Shown: positions 45,551 to 57,874, numbered from the stretch's first letter. The stretch is DNA of 64,000 nt from Caballeronia cordobensis (GCF_001544575.2 NZ_FCNY02000002.1:248001-312000); one strand, 5' to 3'. Made by a program: numbers and translations. Notes: generated by a model not told the origin, from the letters alone.

Positions 45551-45952
45551 ATGAACGATCAGACAGCCACCGCTTTTCTGCGCGACGTGCGGCATCCGCT
45601 GCTCGCGCTTCATCGCAGCGTGCTCGCGCATCTGCGCGCGCGCCACGAGGCGGAGTTCGGGCCGGTTTCGCCGGGCGAATTCCTGCAGATCGTGATCAAC
45701 GGCTCGGCGTATCGCTGGCTCACGCCGCTCTCGACGCTGATCGCCGCCCTCGACGATGTCCTCGACGACGACGAAGCCACCGCCGAGGCGCGCATCGGGC
45801 ACGCGAAGGCCGTCGCCGGCATGTTCAGCGCCGGCACGCGCGATCCCGTTTTCGCGGAGCAATTTCTGCCCTTGCTGCAGGACAGCCCCGACATCGCGGT
45901 TGCGAACGGGCAGGTTGCGCAGCTCGTGCGGTCTATCGAAAAAGCGACCTGA
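45551..45952 (+). CDS. Hypothetical protein (133 aa)
   Basis: This is a small helical protein (FLRDVRHPLLALHRSVLAHL; PGEFLQIVINGSAYRWLTPL; VAGMFSAGTRDPVFAEQFL). It follows the CSS-EAL gene by 50 bases on the same strand, so it may be co-transcribed and act with it. No domain recognised. No signal peptide. Confidence 0.55.
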   Translation: MNDQTATAFLRDVRHPLLALHRSVLAHLRARHEAEFGPVSPGEFLQIVINGSAYRWLTPLSTLIAALDDVLDDDEATAEARIGHAKAVAGMFSAGTRDPVFAEQFLPLLQDSPDIAVANGQVAQLVRSIEKAT

Positions 45953-46200
45953 AAAGCGCAATTTCCGCACGCCGCGCGCGTGCGGGTTTTCCAGCCTGTC
46001 CGGTGCGCGGCGCGTTGCGCGGCGGGCGCCGGACCGCGGCGCGGCTCGCCTGGCCGCCGTGCTGCAATGCAACAAGAACGCGCCCTCGCAATTGAGCGTT
46101 TGATTTTCGCTTGCGAGTATCGCCGCCAATCGACGGAGCGGCGTTCACATTCAGTCACGCGCGCTCCGCTTCTTTCCACGAAAGACGATGGAGGCGCCTC

Positions 46201-46890
46201 TTGTTCCTATACGGCTTCGGTCCGCTCCTTTGGGCGGGCGCCAAAGAGACGCTCGCGCTCGCGGTGCTGTCTCTCGCGGTATCGGTGCTGCTCGGCCTCG
46301 CGGGGGCATCCGCGAAACTGTCGCGTCATGCGCCGCTGCGCGGCATCGCGACCGCGTACACGACGCTCATCCGCTCGGTGCCCGATCTCGTCCTGATGCT
46401 GCTGCTTTTCTACAGCATCCAGATCGCGGTGAATCATCTCACCGATGCGTTCGGCTGGAATCAGTTCGACATCGATCCCTTCACGGCCGGCGTGCTCACG
46501 CTCGGTTTCATCTACGGCGCGTATTTCACCGAGACGTTCCGCGGCGCGTTTCTGGCGGTGCCGCGCGGCCAGCTCGAAGCGGGCAGCGCGTACGGCATGA
46601 GCGGCATGCGCGTGTTCGGCCGCATTCTCTTTCCGCAGATGATGCGTTTCGCGCTGCCTGGCATCGGCAATAACTGGCAGGTGCTCGTGAAGGCGACGGC
46701 GCTGGTGTCGATCATCGGTCTCGCCGATGTCGTGAAGGCCGCGCAGGACGCGGGCAAGAGCACCTTCAACATGTTCTTCTTCATTCTGATCGCGGCGCTG
46801 ATCTATCTCGCGATCACGAGCGCATCGAACCTCGTGCTGATGGCGCTCGAACGGCGCTATTCGATCGGCGTGCGGCATGCCGAACTCTGA
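46201..46890 (+). CDS. aotQ: Basic amino acid ABC transporter permease (HisQ/AotQ-like)
   Basis: This is a 229-residue inner-membrane permease, the usual length for HisQ. I chose TTG 46201 because GGAGG stands 6-7 bases upstream and the conserved FLYGFGPLLWAGAKETL start begins there. ATG 46111 would add a non-conserved lead. The ABC permease EAA-type loop is seen in EAGSAYGMSGMRVFGRIL. It heads an arginine/ornithine/histidine uptake cassette (Q-M-P). Confidence 0.9.
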   Translation: MFLYGFGPLLWAGAKETLALAVLSLAVSVLLGLAGASAKLSRHAPLRGIATAYTTLIRSVPDLVLMLLLFYSIQIAVNHLTDAFGWNQFDIDPFTAGVLTLGFIYGAYFTETFRGAFLAVPRGQLEAGSAYGMSGMRVFGRILFPQMMRFALPGIGNNWQVLVKATALVSIIGLADVVKAAQDAGKSTFNMFFFILIAALIYLAITSASNLVLMALERRYSIGVRHAEL

Positions 46891-46912
46891 CCCACGCTAA
46901 ACGAGACAAGCC

Positions 46913-47638
46913 ATGATCCAGATCCTTGCCGAATACTGGCGCCCGTTTCTCTATTCCGACGGCATGCGCGCCTCGGGCCTCGTCGTCACGCTGTGGCTGC
47001 TCGTGGTGTCGATCGCGCTCGGTTTCTGCGCGGCGGTGCCGCTCGCCTGCGCGCGGGTATCGAAAAACCGCTGGCTCTCGACGCCCGTGCGCCTCTACAC
47101 CTACGTGTTTCGCGGAACGCCGCTCTACGTGCAACTGCTCCTGCTCTACACGGGCATGTACAGCCTCGAATTCGTGCGCACGCAGTCGCTGCTCGAAGCG
47201 TTCTTCAAAAGCGGCTTCAACTGCGCGATTCTCGCGTTCGCATTGAACACCTGCGCCTATACGACGGAAATCTTCGCGGGCGCGATCCGCGGGATTTCGC
47301 ACGGCGAAGTGGAGGCCGCGCGCGCCTATGGCATGAGCACCTTCACCATGTACCGCCGCGTGATCCTGCCGTCCGCGCTGCGCCGCGCCTTGCCTTTGTA
47401 CAGCAACGAAGTGATCCTGATGCTGCACGCGACCACCGTCGCCTTCACCGCGACCGTGCCGGACATCCTGAAGGTGGCGCGCGACGCCAATTCGGCGACC
47501 TATCAGTCGTTCGAATCGTTCGGCATCGCGGCGCTTTTGTACATCGCGATTTCGTTTGCGCTGGTCGCGGCGTTCCGGCGTGCCGAGCAGCGCTGGCTCG
47601 CGTACCTGCGGCCGGCCGGCACGGCCCGCCGCGTCTGA
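46913..47638 (+). CDS. aotM: Basic amino acid ABC transporter permease (HisM/AotM-like)
   Basis: This is a 241-residue partner permease. The EAA-type loop reads EVEAARAYGMSTFTMYRRVI. It follows aotQ by 22 bases. Together they form the membrane channel for arginine and related basic amino acids. Confidence 0.9.
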   Translation: MIQILAEYWRPFLYSDGMRASGLVVTLWLLVVSIALGFCAAVPLACARVSKNRWLSTPVRLYTYVFRGTPLYVQLLLLYTGMYSLEFVRTQSLLEAFFKSGFNCAILAFALNTCAYTTEIFAGAIRGISHGEVEAARAYGMSTFTMYRRVILPSALRRALPLYSNEVILMLHATTVAFTATVPDILKVARDANSATYQSFESFGIAALLYIAISFALVAAFRRAEQRWLAYLRPAGTARRV

Positions 47639-47656
47639 GAGTTAGAATTCGAAGCC

Positions 47657-48484
47657 ATGCATCACACCCTGTCATCACCCGAGGAGAAAGCGTTGGAGCC
47701 AACCGCCAAAGACGTCGCGATCAAGCTCGTCGCCGAGGACATTCACAAGCGCTACGGTGACAACGAAGTGTTGAAGGGCGTCTCGCTCGCGGCCAAAGCG
47801 GGCGATGTCATCAGCATCATCGGTGCGAGCGGCTCGGGCAAGAGCACGTTCTTGCGCTGCATCAACTTTCTGGAGCGGCCGAACGCGGGGCAGATCATCG
47901 TCGATGGCGAAGCCGTGCGCACGAAAGCCGACAAGTCCGGCAATCTCGAAGTCGCCGATCACAAGCAGTTGCAGCGCGTGCGCACCAAGCTCGCGATGGT
48001 CTTTCAGCACTTCAATTTGTGGTCGCACATGACCGCCATCGAGAACGTGATGGAAGCGCCCATTCACGTGCTCGGCGTGTCGAAGAAAGAAGCGGAAGAG
48101 CGCGCGCGCGAGTATCTGGAGAAAGTCGGCCTGCCTCCGCGCGTGGAGAAGCAGTATCCGTCGCATCTGTCGGGCGGGCAGCAGCAGCGCGTCGCGATTG
48201 CGCGGGCGCTTGCGATGCATCCCGATGTCATGCTCTTCGACGAACCCACGTCCGCGCTCGATCCCGAACTCGTCGGCGAAGTGCTGAAGGTGATGCAGCG
48301 TCTTGCCGAGGAAGGCCGCACGATGATCGTCGTCACGCACGAAATGGGTTTCGCGCGCAACGTGTCGAATCACGTGATGTTCCTGCATCAGGGCCGCACG
48401 GAAGAAGAGGGCGCGCCGTCCGACGTGCTCACCACGCCGAAGAGCGAGCGCCTGCGTCAGTTCCTTTCGGGCAGTCTAAAGTAA
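47657..48484 (+). CDS. aotP: Basic amino acid ABC transporter ATPase (HisP/AotP-like)
   Basis: This is a 275-residue ABC ATPase. Walker [10 protein letters not shown], the Q-loop in MVFQHFNLW, the signature LSGGQQQR and Walker [15 protein letters not shown] are intact. The N-terminus is about 20 residues longer than HisP ([17 protein letters not shown]), so a later start is possible. It is 18 bases after aotM and is followed with one base between by the ArgR gene. Confidence 0.92.
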   Translation: MHHTLSSPEEKALEPTAKDVAIKLVAEDIHKRYGDNEVLKGVSLAAKAGDVISIIGASGSGKSTFLRCINFLERPNAGQIIVDGEAVRTKADKSGNLEVADHKQLQRVRTKLAMVFQHFNLWSHMTAIENVMEAPIHVLGVSKKEAEERAREYLEKVGLPPRVEKQYPSHLSGGQQQRVAIARALAMHPDVMLFDEPTSALDPELVGEVLKVMQRLAEEGRTMIVVTHEMGFARNVSNHVMFLHQGRTEEEGAPSDVLTTPKSERLRQFLSGSLK

Positions 48485-48485
48485 C

Positions 48486-49499
48486 GTGACGCTGCAAGTT
48501 GCGATCGTCGCGCTGCCGCCGGTGTCGATGAGCGGCATCGCGCCGATCGTCGATACGCTGTCGCTCGCCAACGAAATCGACGGCCATCGTCTCTACGAGT
48601 GGCGCATCTGTTCGTGGGACGGCCGCCCCGTGCCGCTTTCCGGCGGCGCGCAGCTTCCCGCCGACTGCGCGTTCAACGACGCCGTGCGCTGCGACTGGCT
48701 CATCGTCGTCTCGGAGCGCTATCAGCAGTTCGCGGACTACCGGCTCTTTCTCGCGAGTCTCGCGCGCGTGGCGCCGCGCACGCCGCTCGTGTCCGGCATT
48801 CATCATGGCGTGTGGTGGCTCGCGATGGCCGGGCAGCTCGCGCAGTATCGCGTCGCCGTGAACTGGGAGACGTACCAGCAGTTCACCGAGCAGTTCGAGC
48901 GCGCGATCGTCAGCCAGCAGATTTTCGAAATAGACCGCGACCGCGCGACCTGTTCGGGCGGCCAGGCGAGCATCGATTTCATGCTCGCGATGATCGCCCG
49001 CGATCACGGGCAGGATCTCGCCGAACGCATCGCGGACTCGCTTGGCGTCGGCGTATTGCGCGCGGGCACGGAGCGTCAGCGCATTCCGTTCGTGACCGCG
49101 CCGGGCGAGCGTCATCCGCGTCTGAACGATGCGCTGCAACTGATGGAAGCGAACGTCGAAGACCCGCTCGCCACCGATGAAATCGCGAGTCTCGTCGGCA
49201 TTTCGCGCCGTCAGCTGGAACGGCTTTTCCGGCAATATCTCGGCGCGATGCCGTCGAAGTATTACCTCAATCTGCGGCTCACGAAGGCGCGCACGCAGTT
49301 GCAGCGCACGAGCAAGTCCGTCGTGCAGATCAGCCTCGCGTGCGGGTTTTCGTCGGCGGCGCATTTTTCCAATGCGTATCGCGACCGCTTCGGCGTGACG
49401 CCGCGCGAAGAGCGCCGCAACTGGATCGAGAAGCAGCGCGGCGGGGCCATCGACGAGCCGCGCGGCGGCGCGCTCATCGAGCCGCCGGGTTCGGATTAA
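48486..49499 (+). CDS. argR: ArgR-type AraC-family regulator with GATase1-like domain
   Basis: This is a 337-residue regulator. The N-terminal about 200 residues form a DJ-1/glutamine-amidotransferase-like domain (VAIVALPPVSMSGIAPIVDTL) that in this family senses arginine. The C-terminal AraC HTH is at about 220-320 (DEIASLVGISRRQLERLFRQ; ISLACGFSSAAHFSNAYRDR). It starts at GTG 48486, one base after the aotP stop. In Pseudomonas the equivalent ArgR controls both aot and aru/ast genes, which fits this context. Confidence 0.88.
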   Translation: MTLQVAIVALPPVSMSGIAPIVDTLSLANEIDGHRLYEWRICSWDGRPVPLSGGAQLPADCAFNDAVRCDWLIVVSERYQQFADYRLFLASLARVAPRTPLVSGIHHGVWWLAMAGQLAQYRVAVNWETYQQFTEQFERAIVSQQIFEIDRDRATCSGGQASIDFMLAMIARDHGQDLAERIADSLGVGVLRAGTERQRIPFVTAPGERHPRLNDALQLMEANVEDPLATDEIASLVGISRRQLERLFRQYLGAMPSKYYLNLRLTKARTQLQRTSKSVVQISLACGFSSAAHFSNAYRDRFGVTPREERRNWIEKQRGGAIDEPRGGALIEPPGSD

Positions 49500-49625
49500 A
49501 ACGGCCTGAAAACTGCAAAAAAGCCTATCGAAGCATGTCGCGATCGCGCAAGACGGATTGCGCGCGATTGCCTAATATCGAACCTATCGCACGAAAAACC
49601 GATGCTCAAAACCGAGGAGTGGCTC

Positions 49626-50852
49626 ATGACCGACATCAATGTGAATCGCGGTACGTTCGACGAAGTGATGGTTCCGGTGTTCGCGCCGGCCAATTTCGTG
49701 CCCGACCGGGGCCGCGGCTCGCGCGTGTGGGACACGGAAGGCCGCGACTATGTCGATTTCGCCGGCGGCATTGCGGTGACGGCGCTGGGCCACAGTCATC
49801 CCGAACTGCTGAAAGTGCTGCATGAGCAGGGCGAGAAGCTCTGGCATATCGGCAACGGCTACACGAACGCGCCGGTGTTGCGCCTCGCGAAACGCCTCAC
49901 CGAGCTCACCTTCGCCGACCGCGCGTTCTTCGCGAACTCGGGCGCGGAAGCGAACGAAGCCGCGCTCAAGCTCGCGCGCCGCTATGCCATCGACAATCAC
50001 GGCAACGACAAGATCGAGATCATCTCGTTCACGCAGTCGTTTCACGGGCGCACGTTCTTCACGGTGAGCGTCGGCGGCCAGCCGAAGTATGCGGAAGGCT
50101 TCGGCCCGCAACCCGCGGGCATCCGTCATCTGCCGTACAACGATCTGCCGAAGGCGCTCGAAGCCATCGGCCCGAAAACCTGCGCGGTGATCGTCGAGCC
50201 GGTGCAGGGCGAAGGCGGCGTGCTGCCCGCCGATCCCGCGTTCCTCAAGGGCCTGCGCGAAGCGTGCGACAAGCACGGCGCGCTGTTGATTTTCGACGAA
50301 GTGCAGACCGGCGTCGGCCGCACGGGCACCTTCTACGCGTACATGCAATACGGCGTGACGCCCGACATCCTCACGAGCGCAAAGGCGCTTGGCAACGGCT
50401 TTCCGATCGGCGTGATGCTCACGACCAACGAGATCGCCGCGCACTTCAAGGTCGGCGTGCACGGCACGACGTACGGCGGCAATCCGCTGGGCGCGTCGAT
50501 CGCGGAGAAGGTCGTCGAACTCATCAGCGATCCGAAACTGCTCGAAGGCGTGAACGAGCGCAGCCGCGCGATCAAGGCGCATCTCGCGCGCATCAACGAG
50601 CGCTTCGGCCTGTTCAGCGAGATTCGCGGCCGCGGTCTCCTGATCGGCGCGGAACTGAACGAAACGTACAAGGACCGTGCGAAGGACGTGCTCAATGCGG
50701 CGGCGGCGAACGGCGTCATCATGCTGATCGCGGGGCCGAACGTGCTGCGCTTCGCGCCGTCGCTCATCATGCCGATGGCCGATCTCGACGAAGGCTTCGC
50801 GCGCATCGAGAAGGCGATCGAGCAGGTGGTCGGCACGGCCGCCGTCAAGTAA
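49626..50852 (+). CDS. astC: Succinylornithine transaminase AstC/AruC
   Basis: This is a 408-residue PLP enzyme converting N2-succinylornithine to the semialdehyde (and often acetylornithine too). The PLP lysine Lys253 is in [13 protein letters not shown], with Asp224 in [12 protein letters not shown] 49626 follows GAGG. It is the first gene of the AST catabolic operon. It may also serve in arginine synthesis, as AstC/ArgD overlap. Confidence 0.92.
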   Translation: MTDINVNRGTFDEVMVPVFAPANFVPDRGRGSRVWDTEGRDYVDFAGGIAVTALGHSHPELLKVLHEQGEKLWHIGNGYTNAPVLRLAKRLTELTFADRAFFANSGAEANEAALKLARRYAIDNHGNDKIEIISFTQSFHGRTFFTVSVGGQPKYAEGFGPQPAGIRHLPYNDLPKALEAIGPKTCAVIVEPVQGEGGVLPADPAFLKGLREACDKHGALLIFDEVQTGVGRTGTFYAYMQYGVTPDILTSAKALGNGFPIGVMLTTNEIAAHFKVGVHGTTYGGNPLGASIAEKVVELISDPKLLEGVNERSRAIKAHLARINERFGLFSEIRGRGLLIGAELNETYKDRAKDVLNAAAANGVIMLIAGPNVLRFAPSLIMPMADLDEGFARIEKAIEQVVGTAAVK

Positions 50853-50868
50853 GGAACGGAACCCGATC

Positions 50869-51915
50869 ATGCTCTTCGTCCGTCCCGCAAGACTCGCCGA
50901 TCTCGACGAGCTCGAACGCATGGCGCGCGCCGCGGTTCCGGTGCTGCATTCGCTGCCGCGCGACCGGCGCGCGCTCGAAACGCGCGTCGCGCTCTCGGAA
51001 GACTCGTTTCGCGCCGAAGTGGAATTTCCGGGCGAGGAGTTCTATCTCTTCGTGCTGGAGGATGCGCACACGGGCCGGCTGCTCGGCACGTCGAGCATCG
51101 TCGCATCGGCGGGTTATTCCGAGCCGTTCTACGCGTTTCGCAACGATGCGTTGATCCACGCGTCGCGCGAGCTCAAGGTGAACCGCAAGATCCACGCGCT
51201 CACGATGTCGCACGAACTGACGGGCAAGAGCCGCCTGACGGGCTTTTATATCGATCCGTCGCTGCGCAACGAAGCGAGCGAAGCGGCGGCGCATCTGCTG
51301 TCGCGCGCGCGCATGATCTACATCGCCGCGAACCGCAAGCGCTTTTCCAGCGAAGTGTTTTCGCTGATGCTCGGCGTCAGCGACGAGTCCGGCGCATCGC
51401 CGTTCTGGGAAGCGGTCGGCCGCAAGTTCTTCGGGCGCGATTTCGAGCAGGTCGAAATGGAGTCGGGCGGACGCAGCCGCACGTTCATCGCGGAAGTCAT
51501 GCCGAGTTATCCGCTCTACGTGCCTCTGTTGCCCGGCGAAGCGCAGCGCGTGCTGGGCGAGCCGAATGAAAGCACGCTGCTCGCCTACGACATTCATCTC
51601 GAGGAAGGCTTCGAGCCGGATCGTTTCGTCGATATCTTCGATGCCGGCCCGGTGCTCACGATCGCCGTCGGCAAAAGCGCGTCGGCGGCGTCAGGCGAGC
51701 TGCGCACGGTGCGCGAAGCCGCGTCGGAGAGCGGCGCGCCGTATCTCGTCGCGGCGGGCGGCGCGCACGAATTCCGTTGCATCGTGGCCGCGCTCGCCGG
51801 CACGCGCGCCGACGGCGCCGCGCTCGACCCCGCCGCGCGCGCCGCGCTCGGCGTCGAAGACAAGGACACGGTGCGTTGCGTGCCGTTGCATCAGGCATCG
51901 GGAGAATTGCAATGA
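50869..51915 (+). CDS. astA: Arginine N-succinyltransferase alpha subunit (AruF)
   Basis: This is a 348-residue GNAT-fold arginine succinyltransferase. It transfers succinyl from succinyl-CoA to arginine, the first step of the AST pathway. Family blocks: GRLLGTSSIVASAGYSEPFY, HELTGKSRLTGFYIDPSLRN, SPFWEAVGRKFFGRDFEQVE. Its stop overlaps the next start by 4 bases. Burkholderia and Pseudomonas carry two paralogous subunits, AruF and AruG. Confidence 0.92.
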   Translation: MLFVRPARLADLDELERMARAAVPVLHSLPRDRRALETRVALSEDSFRAEVEFPGEEFYLFVLEDAHTGRLLGTSSIVASAGYSEPFYAFRNDALIHASRELKVNRKIHALTMSHELTGKSRLTGFYIDPSLRNEASEAAAHLLSRARMIYIAANRKRFSSEVFSLMLGVSDESGASPFWEAVGRKFFGRDFEQVEMESGGRSRTFIAEVMPSYPLYVPLLPGEAQRVLGEPNESTLLAYDIHLEEGFEPDRFVDIFDAGPVLTIAVGKSASAASGELRTVREAASESGAPYLVAAGGAHEFRCIVAALAGTRADGAALDPAARAALGVEDKDTVRCVPLHQASGELQ

Positions 51916-52940
51916 TCGTCGTGCGTTGCACGCAACCGGGCGACGTCGATGCGCTCGTCGGGCTCGCCTCGGAAACGGGGCCGGGCCTCACCACGTTCAA
52001 GCCGGATCGTCCGGCCCTGGCCGCGCGTGTCGAGCGGGCTCGCCGCACGCTCGAAGATAAGGCGCAGGCTTTCGAAGCGGGCTATTTCTTCGTGATGGAA
52101 GACACCGCGACGGGCGATGTCGCGGGCGTGTGCGGCATCGAAACGGAAGTCGGTCTGGAGCAGCCGTTCTACAACTATCGCGTATCCACGGTCGTGCATG
52201 CGAGCAAGGACATGGGCGTGTGGACGCGCATGTCGCTGCTGAACATCTCACACGATCTGACGGGTTACGCGGAGGTGTGCTCGCTCTTTCTGAGCCCGCG
52301 TTATCGCACGGCGGGCGTGGGCGGTTTGCTGTCGCGCTCGCGCTTCATGTTCATCGCGCAGTTCACGGATCGTTTTCCGCAGCGCTTGTGCGCCGAACTG
52401 CGCGGCCATTTCGATGAAAACGGCGAGTCGCCGTTCTGGAACGCGGTCGGCTCGCACTTCTACCAGATCGATTTCAACGAAGCGGATTACCTGAGCTCGC
52501 ATGGCAAGAAGTCGTTTGTCGCCGAGCTGATGCCGCGCTATCCGGTGTATCTCGATCTGTTGCCCGATACCGCGCAACACGCGGTCGGCGTCACGCACAA
52601 GGACACCGCGCCCGCGCGCAAGATGCTCGAAGCGGAAGGGCTGCGTTACGAGAATCACGTCGATATTTTCGATGCGGGCCCGGTGCTCGAATGCCACGTC
52701 GCGGATCTGCGCACGGTGCGCGAGAGCGTGCTGGCGCGCGTGAAGATCGGCGAGCATGGGGCGGCGGGCGACGCGAAGAGCCTCGTGTCGAACACGCTGC
52801 TCGAAGACTTCCGCTGCGGCGCGACGACGGGCGCGGTCGCCGATGGCTATTTCATGCTGACATCGGAAGAAGCGGCCGCATTGCGCGTGAACGAGGGCGA
52901 TCAGGTGCGCGTGCTGACATCGTATCCGCGGGCCAAGTGA
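51912..52940 (+). CDS. astA: Arginine N-succinyltransferase beta subunit (AruG/AstA)
   Basis: This is a 342-residue paralogue of the preceding gene with the same blocks (ISHDLTGYAEVCSLFLSPRY; SPFWNAVGSHFYQIDFNEAD; SSHGKKSFVAELMPRYPVYL). ATG 51912 with GGAGAATT upstream overlaps the alpha stop by 4 bases, so the two subunits are made together. Succinyltransferase activity is expected from a complex of both. Confidence 0.92.
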   Translation: MIVVRCTQPGDVDALVGLASETGPGLTTFKPDRPALAARVERARRTLEDKAQAFEAGYFFVMEDTATGDVAGVCGIETEVGLEQPFYNYRVSTVVHASKDMGVWTRMSLLNISHDLTGYAEVCSLFLSPRYRTAGVGGLLSRSRFMFIAQFTDRFPQRLCAELRGHFDENGESPFWNAVGSHFYQIDFNEADYLSSHGKKSFVAELMPRYPVYLDLLPDTAQHAVGVTHKDTAPARKMLEAEGLRYENHVDIFDAGPVLECHVADLRTVRESVLARVKIGEHGAAGDAKSLVSNTLLEDFRCGATTGAVADGYFMLTSEEAAALRVNEGDQVRVLTSYPRAK

Positions 52941-54425
<1,485 letters not shown>

Positions 54426-54452
54426 GTCACGTTTCAAGCAGCGGGAATGACC

Positions 54453-55793
54453 ATGCAGGCAACCGAAGCGAACTTCGACGGGCTCGTCGGCCCGACGCAC
54501 AACTACGCGGGGCTGTCGTTCGGCAACGTCGCGTCGCGCAGCAACGAGAAATCGACGGCCAATCCGAAAGCCGCCGCGAAACAGGGCTTGCGCAAGATGA
54601 AACAGCTTGCGGATCTCGGTTTTCATCAGGGCGTGCTGCCGCCGCTCGAACGGCCGTCGATCAAACTGCTGCGCGACGTCGGCTTTACGGGCGACGACGC
54701 GACCGTCGTCTCGCGCGCCGCCCGCGAAGCGCCGGAACTGCTCGCGGCGGCGAGCTCCGCATCGGCGATGTGGACGGCCAACGCCGCGACCGTGAGCCCA
54801 TCGGCGGATACGGCGGACGGTCGCGTGCACTTCACGCCCGCGAATCTCGCGGCGAAGCTGCATCGCGCGATCGAACATGGCGAGACGCGCCGCTCGCTTG
54901 CCGCGATCTTCGCGGATGAATCGCGCTTCTGCATTCATCACGCGCTGCCCGGCACGCCCGCGCTCGGCGACGAAGGCGCGGCGAATCACACGCGCTTTGC
55001 GCGCGAGTACGGCGAGAAGGGCGTCGAATTCTTCGTGTACGGGAAAAGCGAATACGGCGGCGGTCCGCAGCCGCAGCGTTATCCCGCGCGTCAGACGCTC
55101 GAAGCGAGCCGCGCGGTCGCGCGCCTGCACGGTCTCGCCGACGAGGCCACCGTGTTCGCGCAACAATCGCCCGACGTGATCGATGCCGGCGTGTTCCACA
55201 ACGACGTCATCGCGGTCGGCAATCGCACGACGCTCTTTTGTCATGAGCGCGCGTTCGTCGATCAGCACGCGGTCTACGATGCGTTGCGCGCGAAGCTCGA
55301 CGCGCAGGGCGCGGCGTTCACCGCGCTCGAAGTGCCGGCGAGCGAAGTGAGCGTGGAAGACGCGGTCTCGTCGTATCTCTTCAACAGCCAGTTGTTGTCG
55401 TGCGCGGATGGCCGGCAAGTGCTCGTCGTGCCGCAGGAATGCCGCGAGAATGCGCGCGTGGCGGCGTATCTGGATTCGCTCGGCAACCGCAAGACGCCGA
55501 TCGACGAAGTGCTCGTCTTCGATCTGCGCGAGAGCATGAAAAACGGCGGCGGCCCGGCGTGCCTGCGCTTGCGCGTCGTGCTGAACGTTGCCGAGCGCGC
55601 CGCGGTCAATCCGCGCGTATGGATGAACGACACGCTTTTCACGCAACTCGACGCGTGGATCGACCGGCATTATCGCGATCGTCTCGCACCCGCCGATCTC
55701 GCCGATCCGAAGCTGCTCGGCGAATCGCGCGCCGCGCTCGACGAACTGACGACCCTTCTCGGGCTGGGCTCCGTTTATGACTTCCAGCGCTGA
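54453..55793 (+). CDS. astB: N-succinylarginine dihydrolase
   Basis: This is a 446-residue enzyme of the amidinotransferase (GME) superfamily. It releases ammonia and CO2 from succinylarginine to give succinylornithine. Conserved parts: [19 protein letters not shown] at the start, HNDVIAVGN and the catalytic Cys in [16 protein letters not shown] 54453 is chosen over 54447 because the family begins near here. It overlaps astE by 17 bases. Confidence 0.92.
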   Translation: MQATEANFDGLVGPTHNYAGLSFGNVASRSNEKSTANPKAAAKQGLRKMKQLADLGFHQGVLPPLERPSIKLLRDVGFTGDDATVVSRAAREAPELLAAASSASAMWTANAATVSPSADTADGRVHFTPANLAAKLHRAIEHGETRRSLAAIFADESRFCIHHALPGTPALGDEGAANHTRFAREYGEKGVEFFVYGKSEYGGGPQPQRYPARQTLEASRAVARLHGLADEATVFAQQSPDVIDAGVFHNDVIAVGNRTTLFCHERAFVDQHAVYDALRAKLDAQGAAFTALEVPASEVSVEDAVSSYLFNSQLLSCADGRQVLVVPQECRENARVAAYLDSLGNRKTPIDEVLVFDLRESMKNGGGPACLRLRVVLNVAERAAVNPRVWMNDTLFTQLDAWIDRHYRDRLAPADLADPKLLGESRAALDELTTLLGLGSVYDFQR

Positions 55794-56793
55794 TTCGTCC
55801 CTGCTCGACGACTTTCTCGCGTTCACGCTCGCGGGCGGGCGGCCTTCCGTCGAAAGCGGCGTGGCGGCTTCGGGCGTGCGCTGGGCGTGGCAGGGCGAGG
55901 GCGTCGTGCTGCTCGAACCGCCGGGCGCGCCGACGCACAGCGTGCTCGCCTCGGCGGGCGTTCATGGCGATGAAACCGCGCCTATCGAAATGCTGTCGAT
56001 GCTCGTCGCGGACATCGCGAACGGCCGCGCGCCGCTTGCCGCGCGCATGCTCGTGATCCTCGGCAACATCGACGCGATGCGCGCGGGCGAGCGTTATATC
56101 GAGGACGATCTCAATCGCCTTTTCAGTGGCCGTCACGCGAATTTGCGCGATAGCCGCGAAGCGCCGCGCGCCGCGGAACTGGAGCGCGCCGCGCTCGCTT
56201 TCTTCGATGACGCCGCGCATCCGAAGTGGCACATCGACATGCACACGGCGATTCGCGCGTCCGTGTTCGAGCAGTTCGCATTGCTGCCTCACACGGGCGC
56301 GCCGCTTGCCCGCGCGATGTTCGACTGGCTGCGCGATGCGCGTCTGCAGGCCGTGCTGCTGCATCGGGAAAAGGGCAGCACGTTCACGCATTTCACGGCG
56401 CAGGAAGCGGGCGCGCTCGCGTGCACGCTGGAACTGGGCAAGGTGCGGCCGTTCGGTGAAAACGATCTCGCGCGCTTCGCCGCGTCGGATGCGGCGTTGC
56501 GCCGGCTGATCGCGGGTGCGGCGGCGTCGGAGCAAGCGCCGCTGCGCGTGTTCACGGTCGTCGCGCAGATCGACAAGCACAGCGAGCGCTTCGTGCTGAA
56601 TGTTGCGAGCGATGTGCCGAACTTCACCGCGTTCCCCGCGGGCACCGAACTCGCGCGCGACGGCGAGTATTGCTATCGCGTGTCGCACGATGAAGAGCGC
56701 ATCGTGTTTCCGAATCCGAAAGTGAAGCCGGGGCTGCGCGCCGGCCTGATGGTCGTCGATACGACCGACACCACGCTCGCTTCGCTATCCTGA
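55777..56793 (+). CDS. astE: Succinylglutamate desuccinylase
   Basis: This is a 338-residue Zn-dependent enzyme of the AstE/AspA family that releases glutamate and succinate, the last step. The Zn site is visible in [10 protein letters not shown] and [11 protein letters not shown]. It starts inside the 3' end of astB (17-base overlap), so translation is coupled. This completes the astC-A-A-D-B-E order. Confidence 0.92.
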   Translation: MTSSADSSLLDDFLAFTLAGGRPSVESGVAASGVRWAWQGEGVVLLEPPGAPTHSVLASAGVHGDETAPIEMLSMLVADIANGRAPLAARMLVILGNIDAMRAGERYIEDDLNRLFSGRHANLRDSREAPRAAELERAALAFFDDAAHPKWHIDMHTAIRASVFEQFALLPHTGAPLARAMFDWLRDARLQAVLLHREKGSTFTHFTAQEAGALACTLELGKVRPFGENDLARFAASDAALRRLIAGAAASEQAPLRVFTVVAQIDKHSERFVLNVASDVPNFTAFPAGTELARDGEYCYRVSHDEERIVFPNPKVKPGLRAGLMVVDTTDTTLASLS

Positions 56794-56895
56794 ATGGCCG
56801 GTGCGCGTATGCACGCTCTTGCACTTGCATGAGCGCGACACCGGCTTGCCAAATCGCTTGACTCCGCATTCGGCGTATCGCGCCTTCGCCCGCGC

Positions 56896-56901
56896 TACAA
56901 T
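56896..56901 (+). promoter_or_regulatory. Possible -10 upstream of the binding-protein gene
   Basis: TACAAT lies about 135 bases before the binding-protein start. No good -35 is seen. The 243-base gap after astE otherwise contains no gene I recognise and may let the binding protein be expressed separately. Confidence 0.35.
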
Positions 56902-57036
56902 CGCGCCCCAATGTTTGATGCGGCGCATCATCCGGCGATTTCCTGCTTGATCGCGAACTTTTGCACCGCGATGCTTCATCGACGGCGAGAAGCCGCATCG
57001 GACATTCGATTGAACCGCACTTGGAAGGAGATGGAG

Positions 57037-57852
57037 TTGAAAGAATCGCATTGGATCAGCCGCAAGCTCGCCGCGTTCGCGGTGCTGGGCGCAACGTTTG
57101 CGACGGGCGCTGCCGCGCTGAACGCGCACGCGGCCGAGAACATGAAGGAACTGCGCTTCGGCGTCGAAGCGTCGTATGCGCCGTTCGAATCGAAGTCGCC
57201 GGGCGGCGAGCTGATGGGCTTCGATATCGACATCGGCAACGCGGTGTGCGCGAAGCTGAAGATGAAATGCGTGTGGGTCGAGAATTCGTTCGACGGCCTG
57301 ATTCCCGCGTTGCAGGCGCGCAAGTTCGACGGCATCAACTCGGACATGACCATAACCGACAAGCGCAAGGTGGCGATCGACTTCACCGATCCGATCTACA
57401 CGATCCCGAATCAGCTCATCGCGAAGAAGGGCAGCCCGATTCTGCCGACCGTCGATGGCCTCAAGGGCAAGCGCGTCGGCGTGTTGCAAGGCTCGATCCA
57501 GGAAACGTACGCGAAGGCGAAATGGGCGCCCGCGGGCATCGACGTCGAGTCGTATCAGGCGCAGGATCAGATCTACGCCGATCTGGCCTCGGGCCGTCTC
57601 GATGCCGCGTTCCAGGATGCCGAGGCGGCGTCGAAGGGCTTTCTGAAGCAGCCGCAGGGCGCGGGCTTCGCGTTCGCGGGTCCGGCCGTGACGGACGACA
57701 AGCTGCTCGGCTCGGGCGTGGGCTTCGGCGTGCGCAAGAACGACAAGGCGCTGAAGGACGCGCTCAATCGCGCGCTGAAGGAACTGAAGGACGACGGGAC
57801 CATCGATCGCTTCGCCGCGAGGTATTTCGATGTGAAGGTGGTGTTGAAGTAA
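57037..57852 (+). CDS. aotJ: Basic amino acid ABC transporter substrate-binding protein (AotJ/HisJ-like)
   Basis: This is a 271-residue periplasmic solute-binding protein (family 3). I chose TTG 57037 because AAGGAG lies exactly 6 bases before it, whereas ATG 57031 directly abuts that site. The signal peptide ends near AHAAEN. The ligand-binding blocks GVEASYAPFESKSPGGELMG and FDGINSDMTITDKRK are typical for arginine/ornithine/lysine binders. It lies far from the permease and ATPase genes but on the same strand, closing the arginine block. Confidence 0.9.
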   Translation: MKESHWISRKLAAFAVLGATFATGAAALNAHAAENMKELRFGVEASYAPFESKSPGGELMGFDIDIGNAVCAKLKMKCVWVENSFDGLIPALQARKFDGINSDMTITDKRKVAIDFTDPIYTIPNQLIAKKGSPILPTVDGLKGKRVGVLQGSIQETYAKAKWAPAGIDVESYQAQDQIYADLASGRLDAAFQDAEAASKGFLKQPQGAGFAFAGPAVTDDKLLGSGVGFGVRKNDKALKDALNRALKELKDDGTIDRFAARYFDVKVVLK

Positions 57853-57874
57853 GGCGGTGTGGCGGTATATGAAT

